Source of the DNA: Ruegeria arenilitoris
GTDB lineage: Bacteria > Pseudomonadota > Alphaproteobacteria > Rhodobacterales > Rhodobacteraceae
DNA: 64,000 bases
Reading direction: 5' to 3' (one strand)
NCBI RefSeq assembly: GCF_042675705.1
Contig: NZ_JBHTJJ010000002.1
In this document: positions 15,368 to 23,888 of the stretch, one piece after another
How the letters are laid out: every line of letters begins with the position of its first letter
Position numbering within the stretch: the first letter of the stretch is position 1
Translations under genes and position numbers: made by a program
The notes under the pieces: model-generated
Databases searched by the model: none
Told to the model about the DNA's origin: nothing
The model's input: only the letters and a program-made list of their open reading frames with translations

Positions 15368-18030
15368 TGGACGGCTCGAACCTGCCCGAGGTCCGTTCCA
15401 CCTGCGCCTATTGCGGCGTGGGCTGCGGCGTGCTGCTGCGCCCGGACGGGGCCGGCGGTCTGACCGTACGGGGCGACCCGGACCACCCGGCGAATTTCGG
15501 ACGGTTGTGTTCCAAGGGCACCGCGCTGGGTGAAACGGTCGGGCTGGACCACCGCCTGCTGGCCCCGCGCGCCTTTGGCCGGGACTTGGGCTGGGACGAC
15601 GCGCTGCAGCTGGTGGCCGACCGGTTCCGCGAAACGATCGCGGCGCATGGTCCCGACAGCGTGGCCTTCTATGTCTCGGGGCAGTTGCTGACCGAGGATT
15701 ACTACGTGGCCAACAAGCTGATGAAGGGCTTCATCGGATCGGCCAATATCGACACCAATTCCCGGCTGTGCATGGCCTCGACCGTGGCCGGGCACAAGCG
15801 GGCCTTTGGCACCGACACCGTGCCCGGTACCTACGAGGATCTGGATCAGGCCGATCTGGTGGTGCTGGTCGGGTCGAACCTGGCGTGGTGCCACCCGGTT
15901 CTGTATCAGCGCGTTCTGGCGGCACGGCAGGCGCGCGGCACCCGGATCGTGGTGATCGACCCGCGCCGCACCGCCAGCTGCGATCAGGCCGATCTGCATC
16001 TGGCGCTGAACCCGGGCAGCGACGTGGCGCTGTTCAACGGGCTGCTGACCGAGATTCATCGGCGCGGGGCCGTGGACCCGGACTTCGTCAAGCAAACCTC
16101 GGGTCTGGAAGCCGCTCTGGAAACGGCCGGAAACGACCAGATCTCGGAAACCGGCCTGCCTGCCGAAAAACGCGCCGCCTTTTTTGATCTATGGATCAAT
16201 ACCCCGCGCGTGGTGACGGTCTTCAGCCAGGGAGTGAACCAATCTTCCAGCGGGACCGACAAGGTAAACGCCATCTTGAACTGCCATCTGGCCACCGGTC
16301 GGATCGGGCGGCCGGGAATGGGCCCGTTCTCGGTCACCGGCCAACCCAACGCGATGGGTGGGCGCGAAGTGGGTGGTCTGGCCAACACGCTGGCCTGCCA
16401 TCTGGACATCGAAAACGCCGATCATCGCGCCGCGGTTCAGGCGTATTGGCAATCCCCTGCGATACCGCAGTCTTCGGGGTTGAAGGCCGTGGACATGTTC
16501 CGCGCGGTCGAAGATGGGCAGATCAAGGCCCTTTGGATCATCCACACCAACCCGGCGGTAACCATGCCCGAAGCTGGCAGGGTCACCCGCGCAATCGCCG
16601 CCTGCCCGTTCACGGTCGTCAGTGATCTGACGTTGCACACCGATACGGCGCGTCTGGCCGACGTTGTGCTGCCTGCCGCCGGGTGGGCCGAAAAGAACGG
16701 AACGGTCACGAATTCGGACCGAACCATCAGCCGGCAACGCGCCGTTCTGCAGCCGCCCGGCCAAGCGCGCCCGGATTGGGACATTCTGGCCGAAGTTGGC
16801 CGCCGCATGGGATGGAAAACCGCGTTCGACTACGCTTCACCGGCCGAGATATTCCGGGAATACGCCGCCATGTCCCAAATCGCCGCGCGGTTCGGGAAAG
16901 ACCTCGACATTTCGGGCTTCTCCGACATTGACGAGGCGGGCTATGCCGAATTGGAACCCACCCGCTGGCCATTGGGTCGCAAGCGTGCAGGTGGGAGGTT
17001 TTTCGGTGACGGACACTTCTTTCACTCCGACAGGAAGGCCCGGATCGTTCCCGTTGGCCATCGGCGTCCGGCAGCCCTGCCCGGACAGCAATATCCCTTT
17101 GTGATGAACACCGGACGCACACGGGATCAATGGCACACCATGACCCGGACCGGTCTTTCAGCCCGCCTGTCCGCACATCTGGCCGAGCCGTTTGTGGACA
17201 TTCATCCCCAGGACGCCGCCCGCGAGGGGATATCCAGCGCAGATCTTGTCGAGGTCACCAGCCGCATTGGGCGTGGTATTTTTCGCGCGCGCATCACCCA
17301 AGATGTTCGCATCGGTCACGTCTTTGCTCCCATCCATTGGACTGCGGAAACGGCCCCTTCGGGCCGGGTGGACATGCTGGTTCCCGGCACCACTGATCCG
17401 ATTTCCGGACAACCTGAAAGCAAGGCCACACCCGTTTCGATCTCGGTCATGCAGGCGGCGTGGTACGCCTTTGCCGTCTCCAGGAGACCCCTGCTGACCC
17501 CCTCGGTCGCCTACCGCGCGACGGTCCGAACGGACAACGGTTACAGGACAGAGCTGGCTGATCATGCCCGGATACAGGATTGGGAACAAACCGCCCGCGA
17601 ATGGTTTGCGCTGGCCGATACGGACGCGGTCACGGCAGGTGATCCGGCCCGAGGGTCTTTCCGCATTGCGTTGTCGCAGGACGGATGCCTGCAAGCGGCA
17701 CTGTTCGTTTCGCCGCGCCCCCTGCCCTTGATGCGGGACTATCTTGCGACGATGCCGGACATACCACCCGCACAGGTTCTGACCGGCCGCGGGCCCGCAG
17801 ATGCCAAGGACACCGGACCGATCATCTGCGCCTGTTTTGGCGTCGGGTTGAAGACGATCGTCGACGCGATCTCGTGCGGGCAAGCGATGAGTGTCGACGC
17901 TATCGGCGCGGCGTTGAACGCCGGAAGAAATTGCGGGTCTTGCCGGCCTGAATTGGGTGCCCTGATCGACCGGCATGCCCCGGATGCCGCCGACAACCCA
18001 AGCCGACAATTGCAGGGAGACGTCGCCTAG
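15367..18030 (+). CDS. nasA: Assimilatory nitrate reductase catalytic subunit NasA
   Basis: An 887-residue molybdopterin enzyme that reduces nitrate to nitrite in the cytoplasm; there is no Tat or Sec signal. The N-terminus binds a [4Fe-4S] cluster (C-A-Y-C-G-V-G-C, then LCSKG). The bis-MGD domains follow, with the molydopterin-dinucleotide-binding domain at about 560-680. The last 80 residues form a BFD-like [2Fe-2S] domain (CACFG and CGSCRPELG). No flavin subunit (NasB) or dedicated ferredoxin is encoded here, so the electron donor must come from elsewhere. GTG at 15364 is an alternative start in the same frame; GGAG at 15354-15357 serves either. Confidence 0.93.
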   Translation: MDGSNLPEVRSTCAYCGVGCGVLLRPDGAGGLTVRGDPDHPANFGRLCSKGTALGETVGLDHRLLAPRAFGRDLGWDDALQLVADRFRETIAAHGPDSVAFYVSGQLLTEDYYVANKLMKGFIGSANIDTNSRLCMASTVAGHKRAFGTDTVPGTYEDLDQADLVVLVGSNLAWCHPVLYQRVLAARQARGTRIVVIDPRRTASCDQADLHLALNPGSDVALFNGLLTEIHRRGAVDPDFVKQTSGLEAALETAGNDQISETGLPAEKRAAFFDLWINTPRVVTVFSQGVNQSSSGTDKVNAILNCHLATGRIGRPGMGPFSVTGQPNAMGGREVGGLANTLACHLDIENADHRAAVQAYWQSPAIPQSSGLKAVDMFRAVEDGQIKALWIIHTNPAVTMPEAGRVTRAIAACPFTVVSDLTLHTDTARLADVVLPAAGWAEKNGTVTNSDRTISRQRAVLQPPGQARPDWDILAEVGRRMGWKTAFDYASPAEIFREYAAMSQIAARFGKDLDISGFSDIDEAGYAELEPTRWPLGRKRAGGRFFGDGHFFHSDRKARIVPVGHRRPAALPGQQYPFVMNTGRTRDQWHTMTRTGLSARLSAHLAEPFVDIHPQDAAREGISSADLVEVTSRIGRGIFRARITQDVRIGHVFAPIHWTAETAPSGRVDMLVPGTTDPISGQPESKATPVSISVMQAAWYAFAVSRRPLLTPSVAYRATVRTDNGYRTELADHARIQDWEQTAREWFALADTDAVTAGDPARGSFRIALSQDGCLQAALFVSPRPLPLMRDYLATMPDIPPAQVLTGRGPADAKDTGPIICACFGVGLKTIVDAISCGQAMSVDAIGAALNAGRNCGSCRPELGALIDRHAPDAADNPSRQLQGDVA

Positions 18031-18263
18031 CCCGGTCGCATTTCTGTTGACAGGTGATCCCGCGATGGGCAGCATTTTTCCATCGGATCGACTATCAGAG
18101 TGACCAAGCCGTGATTGACTGCGCCAAAAACACCCAAGGCCGCCGGGCAACCGGTTGTAACCTCGTCGTCTGACGAGAGGCGGATCTTTTTCGCAGTCTC
18201 CGGATGCTGAACCAGCACCCTGGAATGATCTGAAACTTCTGTCCATGGCTTCGTTTTATGCAC
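18027..18263 (-). CDS. Possible small protein opposite the nasA-hyuA gap
   Basis: The minus strand of the 227-base gap holds an open frame that could start at GTG 18263 and end TAG 18027, giving 78 residues. The composition is protein-like, for example PETAKKIRLSSDDEVTTGCP and NHGLVTLIVDP, with three cysteines near the end. I recognise no family and see no ribosome binding site. Its start overlaps the hyuA start codon. It may instead be a decayed 3' end of a gene or chance. Confidence is low. Confidence 0.25.
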   Translation of the reverse strand: MHKTKPWTEVSDHSRVLVQHPETAKKIRLSSDDEVTTGCPAALGVFGAVNHGLVTLIVDPMEKCCPSRDHLSTEMRPG

Positions 18264-20357
18264 AATCACGCTGGGCTTCGGCTGGCCGTCGATATTGGCG
18301 GCACGTTTACCGATACCGTTCTGATGGACGGGCAATCCAATATTCTCGCAACGACGAAAACTCCGACGACACCGGACAATCCAACCGCCGGCGCCTTGAC
18401 TGGTGCAACGCGCGTTCTGGATAACGCCAACGCCAGTTTCTCGCAGGTTTCCGGGTTGATTCACGGCACCACTCTGGCCACCAATGCCCTGATCGAGAGG
18501 CGCGGTGCCCCGGTTGCGACAATAACCACCGACGGGTTTCGGGACATACTCGAGATTGGGTATGAACGTCGCTACAGCCAGTATGACATCAATCTGGTCA
18601 AGCCCGACCTGCTGGTCCCACGCGCCCGTGCCTTCACGATCGGCGGGCGAATGGATGCCCGTGGTAACGAACTGACACCGCTGGATGTCATCGGAATGGA
18701 CGATCTGGTGCGCCAGATTGCGGATAGCGACGCCCAGGCCGTGGCGGTATGCCTGATGCATTCCTATGCCAACCCAAAGCACGAGCTGGCTCTGCGGGAC
18801 CAGTTGCTCAGGGCGCTCCCCGACCTGGCCATCTCGTTATCGCACGAAGTCAGCCCCGAGGCGCGCGAATTTGACCGCCTGTGCACCACCATCGCCAACG
18901 CCTATATCCAGCCCCAGATGGCCGGGTATCTGGCCGAGTTCCAGTTCCGCTTCGCCGCAGAGGGGCTGACCTGTCCCATTCTCATGATGACGGCCGGCGG
19001 TGGTATGACAACCCTGGAAACGGCCGCCCGCCTGCCGATCCGATTGGTCGAATCCGGCCCGGCCGGCGGGGCCATCCTTGCCGCACGGATCGCGGCTGAA
19101 ACCGGTGCGCGCGCCGTAACCAGCTTTGACATGGGGGGTACGACGGCCAAGCTGTGTCTGATTGATGCTTTCCGCCCGCAGACCGCGCGCAGGTTCGAAA
19201 TCGCAAGGGTCGCGCGCTTCATCAAGGGCTCAGGCATGCCAGTGCGCATCCCCGTGATCGAGATGATCGAAATCGGCGCAGGCGGCGGCTCGATTGCCAG
19301 GGTCGACCGGCTGGGTCGCCTGCAGGTTGGCCCCGAAAGTGCCGGCGCACAGCCAGGCCCTGCCGCCTTCGGCAATGGCGGCAGGGCGGCGACCGTGACA
19401 GACGCCGATGTGGTGCAGGGCCTGATCGAACCCGGCCGGTTTGCCGAAGGCCGACTGACGATTGACACGGCAGCCGCCGAACAGGCCATCACCGTGGAAA
19501 TCGGGAGCGCACTGGATTTGGCGCCGGACCTGGCCGCATGTGGTCTTAGCGAAATCGTCGACGAAAGCATGGCCGCCGCAGGTCGGATGCACGCGGTCGA
19601 GTCCGGAAAAGAGTTGGCAACCCGAGTGATGATCGCCTTTGGCGGCAATGGGCCATTGCACGCAACGCGGGTGGCCCGGCGGTGTCAAGTCGACCAAATC
19701 GTGATCCCGAAGGATCCGGGCGTGGGGTCAGCGGTCGGATTTCTGTATGCGCCGGTCTCCTTCGAAATCGTCCGGTCGCGCTATGCCACGCTGGACCAGC
19801 CGGATCTCGACGGCCTCAACGCCTTTTTTGACGAAATGACAGCCGAGGCGCTGACCGTGGTCCGTGCCGGCGCACCTGAAGCCGAGTTGTCGATCCGAAA
19901 ACAGGCTTTCATGCGGTACCACGGCCAAGGCCACGAGATCGAGATCACGCTTCCGGATCGGGCACTGGGGCCTGCAGACATCGAAACCCTGCGCCGGGAT
20001 TTCGAATCCGAGTACAGCCGGTTGTTCAGCCGCGCGGTACCGGGAATGTCGATCGAGATTCTCAACTGGTCTGTCGAGATCTCGTCGCCAGCCCCTGCCC
20101 TCAGCCGGGTTCCTGACGCAGCCCAAAAGCGCACGGTGCGCCCGTGCGGCCATCGACGCATTCTGTGTGATGTCAGCGGGCATTGGTACGACGCCGGTAT
20201 CTACAATCGATCCGGGCTTGAACCCGGCGATTGCTTGCGCGGACCGGCGCTGATTACCGAGCCTCAAACCACCACTTTCGTCAGCGCGGATTTTCAGGCC
20301 AGCGTCGATGGCCGCGGCAATCTCTGGCTCAACCGGATACAGGAGGACGCCGAATGA
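18258..20357 (+). CDS. Hydantoinase/oxoprolinase A-type subunit
   Basis: A 699-residue HyuA-type subunit of ATP-dependent amidohydrolases that open cyclic imides or lactams such as hydantoins or 5-oxoproline; acetone carboxylases also belong here. The N-terminal actin-like ATPase begins AVDIGGTFTDTV. The centre has the family's ESGPAGG and SFDMGGTTAK motifs, and the C-terminus GRGNLWLNR. It overlaps the B subunit by ATGA, so the two are made together as a complex. The exact substrate cannot be read from sequence. No clear Shine-Dalgarno precedes the ATG at 18258. Confidence 0.88.
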   Translation: MHNHAGLRLAVDIGGTFTDTVLMDGQSNILATTKTPTTPDNPTAGALTGATRVLDNANASFSQVSGLIHGTTLATNALIERRGAPVATITTDGFRDILEIGYERRYSQYDINLVKPDLLVPRARAFTIGGRMDARGNELTPLDVIGMDDLVRQIADSDAQAVAVCLMHSYANPKHELALRDQLLRALPDLAISLSHEVSPEAREFDRLCTTIANAYIQPQMAGYLAEFQFRFAAEGLTCPILMMTAGGGMTTLETAARLPIRLVESGPAGGAILAARIAAETGARAVTSFDMGGTTAKLCLIDAFRPQTARRFEIARVARFIKGSGMPVRIPVIEMIEIGAGGGSIARVDRLGRLQVGPESAGAQPGPAAFGNGGRAATVTDADVVQGLIEPGRFAEGRLTIDTAAAEQAITVEIGSALDLAPDLAACGLSEIVDESMAAAGRMHAVESGKELATRVMIAFGGNGPLHATRVARRCQVDQIVIPKDPGVGSAVGFLYAPVSFEIVRSRYATLDQPDLDGLNAFFDEMTAEALTVVRAGAPEAELSIRKQAFMRYHGQGHEIEITLPDRALGPADIETLRRDFESEYSRLFSRAVPGMSIEILNWSVEISSPAPALSRVPDAAQKRTVRPCGHRRILCDVSGHWYDAGIYNRSGLEPGDCLRGPALITEPQTTTFVSADFQASVDGRGNLWLNRIQEDAE

Positions 20358-22003
20358 ACACGACGAATACCCGTCTGCAGGTCATGTGGAACCGGCTGCT
20401 AGCGGTGGTCGAAGAACAGGGCCAGGCGCTGATCCGCGCCGCCTTTTCTCCGATTGTTCGTGAATGCGGCGACATATCCGCCGGTATTTTTGATGTACGC
20501 GGCCGTATGCTGGCCCAGGCCGTTACCGGAACGCCGGGTCACATCAACACGATGGCCGAAGCGGTTAAGACCCTGTGCGGGCGATACTCCCGCTCCGAAA
20601 TGAAGCCGGGCGACATCTTTCTGACCAACGATCCTTGGATCGCATCCGGCCATTTGAACGATTTCCTGCTGATGATGCCGGTCTTTCATCGTGGCAATGT
20701 GGTTGGGTTTACGGCCTGCACCTCGCATCTGGTCGACCTTGGCGGTTTGGGCATGGGTCCCGAAGGCTCGGATATCTTTGATGAGGGGCTCCGTATCCCG
20801 CCGTGCAAACTGGTCGACCAAGGTCAGTTGAACGCGCTGCTGATGGATATCGTCAAAGCCAACTCGCGCGAGCCCATCGCCAATGAGGGCGACATCTACG
20901 CATTGATCGCCTGTTGCGAAACAGGCGCAGCGCGTCTGGCCGACATGATGGCCGAGTTTGGCATCGGCACTTTGGACAGTCTGGCCGATTACATCATCGA
21001 AACCTCGCGCCGCGGCACGATCGAGGCCATCTCGGCGCTGCCCAAGGGCACGTGGCACAATGTGCTGACCGTCGATGGGTACGAGTGCGAGATCGACTTG
21101 TGCGCGGCCCTGACCATTAAGGATGACCGGGTTCTGGTCGACTTTTCGGGCACATCGGGCCTGTCGCGCAAAGGCATCAACGTGCCACTCAACTATGCAA
21201 CGGCTTACACGGTATTTGCCCTGCGCTGCCTCATCGGCCCAGACATCCCCAACAACGCAGGCTCTTTGGCGCCATTCCTCGTGACCGGCCCGCCGGATTG
21301 CATTCTGAATGCACAGCCACCCGCTCCGGTGGCCATGCGCCATACGTTGGGACAGATGACCCCGGATCTGGTCTATGGCTGCCTGTCGCAGGCCCTGCCG
21401 GACCTTGTACCGGCCGAAGGCGCCTCGTGCATGTACGACCTGCCCCTGCGCCACGCACCCGAGGCGGTTTCCCGCGGTGGCACGCAGTTTGCACTGGAAC
21501 TGGTGTTCAGCGGCGGAACCGGCGCCAGGCCAAGCCTGGATGGCCTGTCGGCGACGGCCTTCCCCTCGGGTGTTTGGGGCAGCCAGGTCGAGACAACCGA
21601 GGCTGTCGCGCCTGTCCTGATCACACGTCGCGAATTGCGCCAGGACAGCGGTGGCCCCGGTCGCCTCCGCGGCGGATTGGGGCAGGACATCGAAATACGC
21701 TCCTCCACCGGCGAGGATTTCATGCTGTTCCTTTCGGTCGAACGCATCGCAAACCCAGCCAAGGGACGGCACGGCGGACTGGCGGGCGCGCCCGGTCGCA
21801 TCCGTCTCGGCCCCGACGGTGCGGACTTGCCGGGCAAAGGTGAGGTGCGGATTGGCGGCGGCGAAACGCTGATCTTCCAAACTCCGGGCGGCGGCGGATT
21901 TGGGCCACCCAATGAAAGGTCACCCGTGGCCGTTCGACAGGATGTGCGGGACGAGCTTGTGAGCGCCCGGGCCGCGCAGCATGTCTATGGGATAAAGCCA
22001 TGA
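20354..22003 (+). CDS. Hydantoinase/oxoprolinase B-type subunit
   Basis: A 549-residue HyuB-type subunit, partner of the preceding gene. Family landmarks include the N-terminal NRLLAVVEEQGQALIRAAFS, GDIFLTNDPWIASGHLND and C-terminal FQTPGGGGFG. The ATG at 20354 overlaps the A-subunit stop (ATGA) and is preceded by AGGAGG at 20341-20346; an open frame further upstream is only overlap. Together A and B should hydrolyse a cyclic amide with ATP. The downstream aminotransferase and racemase-family genes suggest an amino-acid-derived substrate. Confidence 0.88.
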   Translation: MNTTNTRLQVMWNRLLAVVEEQGQALIRAAFSPIVRECGDISAGIFDVRGRMLAQAVTGTPGHINTMAEAVKTLCGRYSRSEMKPGDIFLTNDPWIASGHLNDFLLMMPVFHRGNVVGFTACTSHLVDLGGLGMGPEGSDIFDEGLRIPPCKLVDQGQLNALLMDIVKANSREPIANEGDIYALIACCETGAARLADMMAEFGIGTLDSLADYIIETSRRGTIEAISALPKGTWHNVLTVDGYECEIDLCAALTIKDDRVLVDFSGTSGLSRKGINVPLNYATAYTVFALRCLIGPDIPNNAGSLAPFLVTGPPDCILNAQPPAPVAMRHTLGQMTPDLVYGCLSQALPDLVPAEGASCMYDLPLRHAPEAVSRGGTQFALELVFSGGTGARPSLDGLSATAFPSGVWGSQVETTEAVAPVLITRRELRQDSGGPGRLRGGLGQDIEIRSSTGEDFMLFLSVERIANPAKGRHGGLAGAPGRIRLGPDGADLPGKGEVRIGGGETLIFQTPGGGGFGPPNERSPVAVRQDVRDELVSARAAQHVYGIKP

Positions 22004-23082
22004 TCCGGCCCGTTTCCCATGTCGCTGCCATGTCGCCCTACGCGTTGGCCCAGCTGGATCCGCCGGCAGGACAGCGCCTTGTTTCGCTATCGCAAAACGA
22101 AAGCCTGCGCCCGCCAAGTCCCTTGATCGCACAGGCCGTCGCAGAGGCGGCCGCAAACGGCCACCTCTACCCGGACCCGGACTGGACGGCATTGTGTGCG
22201 CGACTGGCCGAGCTTCATGATCTGCCCGAGCAAGGTCTGTTGTGCGGGAACGGGTCGATGGAGTTGATTGCGGGTCTGGCGCAGGCCTTTGCCGGGCCAG
22301 ACGCCGCCGTTCTTGCTCCTGCGAACGCATACCCGTTTTTTCGTACCGTGGCGCAGTTGGCCCGCGCCCGTTTCGACACCGCCGCCGAGGTGGACGGATG
22401 CGTATCCTTCGACGCGCTGCTGGCAGCCGTGCAGCCGGATACCAGGTTGGTATTTGTGGCCAATCCCGGCAACCCGACAGGCACCCGTATCTCCCGCCGC
22501 GATCTGCTGCGGCTTCGTGAAGGGTTGCGTGAAAACACCCTGCTTGTGATCGACGAGGCCTATGGCGAGTTCGCCGATGATCTGAACGAGCCGATGTTCG
22601 ACCTTGTCGCGCGGGGGGACACGGTCGTTCTTCGAACTCTGTCCAAGGCCTACGGGCTGGCCGGATTTCGCGTGGGCTGGGGCCTGTTCCCACCGCAGAT
22701 CGCCGTCCAGATACGCAAGGTGATGAACCCAAACAACGTGTCGGTGTGTGGACAGGCGGCCGCCTTGGCCGCACTGAACGATCAGGACTACATGCACGAG
22801 ACATGTGACCTCACGGCCGAGCTGCGCGACCGGTTCGCCGATCGACTTCGGTCCGCCGGGTTCGACGTTCCCAAAAGCCATACCAACTTTCTTCTGATCC
22901 GCTTTGCAGACCAATCCACCGCGACCGGAGCCGACAAAGCCCTGCGGGAAAAAGGCATTTTCCTGAGACCTCAATCCGGCGCGGGACTTGCCAATTGCCT
23001 ACGTGCCACCATCGGTCAGACTGCCGACCTCGAACTTATGGCCGCGGTTCTGGACCGTTGGGCCGAGGAGTTTCAGCCATGA
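22000..23082 (+). CDS. HisC-like class I/II aminotransferase
   Basis: A 360-residue PLP aminotransferase of the histidinol-phosphate aminotransferase family. Landmarks are NPNNPTG-like NPGNPTGT, DEAYGEF and the PLP lysine in LSKAYGLAGFRVGWG. It overlaps hyuB by ATGA and the next gene by ATGA. Its location in a hydantoinase operon, away from histidine genes, suggests a catabolic role: transamination of the amino acid released by ring opening, or of a keto precursor. Housekeeping HisC remains possible. Confidence 0.82.
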   Translation: MIRPVSHVAAMSPYALAQLDPPAGQRLVSLSQNESLRPPSPLIAQAVAEAAANGHLYPDPDWTALCARLAELHDLPEQGLLCGNGSMELIAGLAQAFAGPDAAVLAPANAYPFFRTVAQLARARFDTAAEVDGCVSFDALLAAVQPDTRLVFVANPGNPTGTRISRRDLLRLREGLRENTLLVIDEAYGEFADDLNEPMFDLVARGDTVVLRTLSKAYGLAGFRVGWGLFPPQIAVQIRKVMNPNNVSVCGQAAALAALNDQDYMHETCDLTAELRDRFADRLRSAGFDVPKSHTNFLLIRFADQSTATGADKALREKGIFLRPQSGAGLANCLRATIGQTADLELMAAVLDRWAEEFQP

Positions 23083-23837
23083 CACAGCCAGATTTCCACC
23101 CATCCAGAGGCCGGTCCCGTTTCGGCGTTCTCGTGCCGTTCACGAACACCAATCTCGAACCCGACATGACGATGCTGCGGCCCGAGGGCGTTTCACTGCA
23201 CTTTGCCCGGATGGGCGGCTATGATCAGGAAGAAATACCCGATGCCGCCCAAATGCACGGTCTAGGCGCCGCCGATCTGGATGAGCCGCTCAGGCTTTTG
23301 CTCGGTGTCCGGCCGGATGTCATTCTTTATGGGTGTACCTCGGCAACGCTGACCCATGGCCCGGCCTTCGATCGCGAACTTGCCGACCGTATCAGGACGA
23401 GCAGCGGGGCGCAGACCGTTACGGCCGCGGGCGCCCTGGTGCATGCGATGCGTACGCTGGGGGTGACACGGATCGGCTTTGCCTCTCCCTATGTCGCAGA
23501 CATCAATGACTTGGCAATCCGGTTCCTGGCCGAGACTGGCATTTCAACCGTGTCGCGGTCCGAAGTAGCAGGCCAGCTGGACAATTACGGCCAAGGTGCT
23601 CTGACCCCACAGGCAGTGTTTGACCTGGGTTTGGCTGCAGACTGCCCCGAGGCCGAGGTGTTGGTTTTGTCCTGTACGGACATGCGCAGCGTGGAAATCA
23701 TCGACCGGCTTGAAAAAACTGTTGGCAAGCCCGTTGTCACTTCAAATCAGGCGATGGCATTTCAGGCAATGGAAATGGCCGGGATCACCACGCCGCCGGC
23801 CGGATTTGGCCGGCTGATGCTGAACCTGCAACGCTGA
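23079..23837 (+). CDS. Asp/Glu racemase-superfamily enzyme (maleate isomerase/decarboxylase type)
   Basis: A 252-residue enzyme of the Asp/Glu/hydantoin racemase superfamily, closest by eye to maleate cis-trans isomerase and arylmalonate decarboxylase. Both candidate catalytic cysteines are present: YGCTSATLTHG near residue 85 and VLSCTDMRS near 200. The N-terminal block has FGVLVPFTNTNLEPDM. ATG 23079 overlaps the aminotransferase stop. In hydantoin pathways a family member interconverts enantiomers so that all substrate can be used. A malonate- or maleate-type reaction is an equal possibility. Confidence 0.75.
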   Translation: MTQPDFHPSRGRSRFGVLVPFTNTNLEPDMTMLRPEGVSLHFARMGGYDQEEIPDAAQMHGLGAADLDEPLRLLLGVRPDVILYGCTSATLTHGPAFDRELADRIRTSSGAQTVTAAGALVHAMRTLGVTRIGFASPYVADINDLAIRFLAETGISTVSRSEVAGQLDNYGQGALTPQAVFDLGLAADCPEAEVLVLSCTDMRSVEIIDRLEKTVGKPVVTSNQAMAFQAMEMAGITTPPAGFGRLMLNLQR

Positions 23838-23888
23838 AGTCGTAGCGCCAGAATGCGCAGTCGTTTCAGCCGAGACTTTTCGGGGTGT

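Noticed and set aside
20399..21880. 493-codon minus-strand frame opposite hyuB
   Set aside because: It is a high-GC shadow of the clear HyuB coding sequence.
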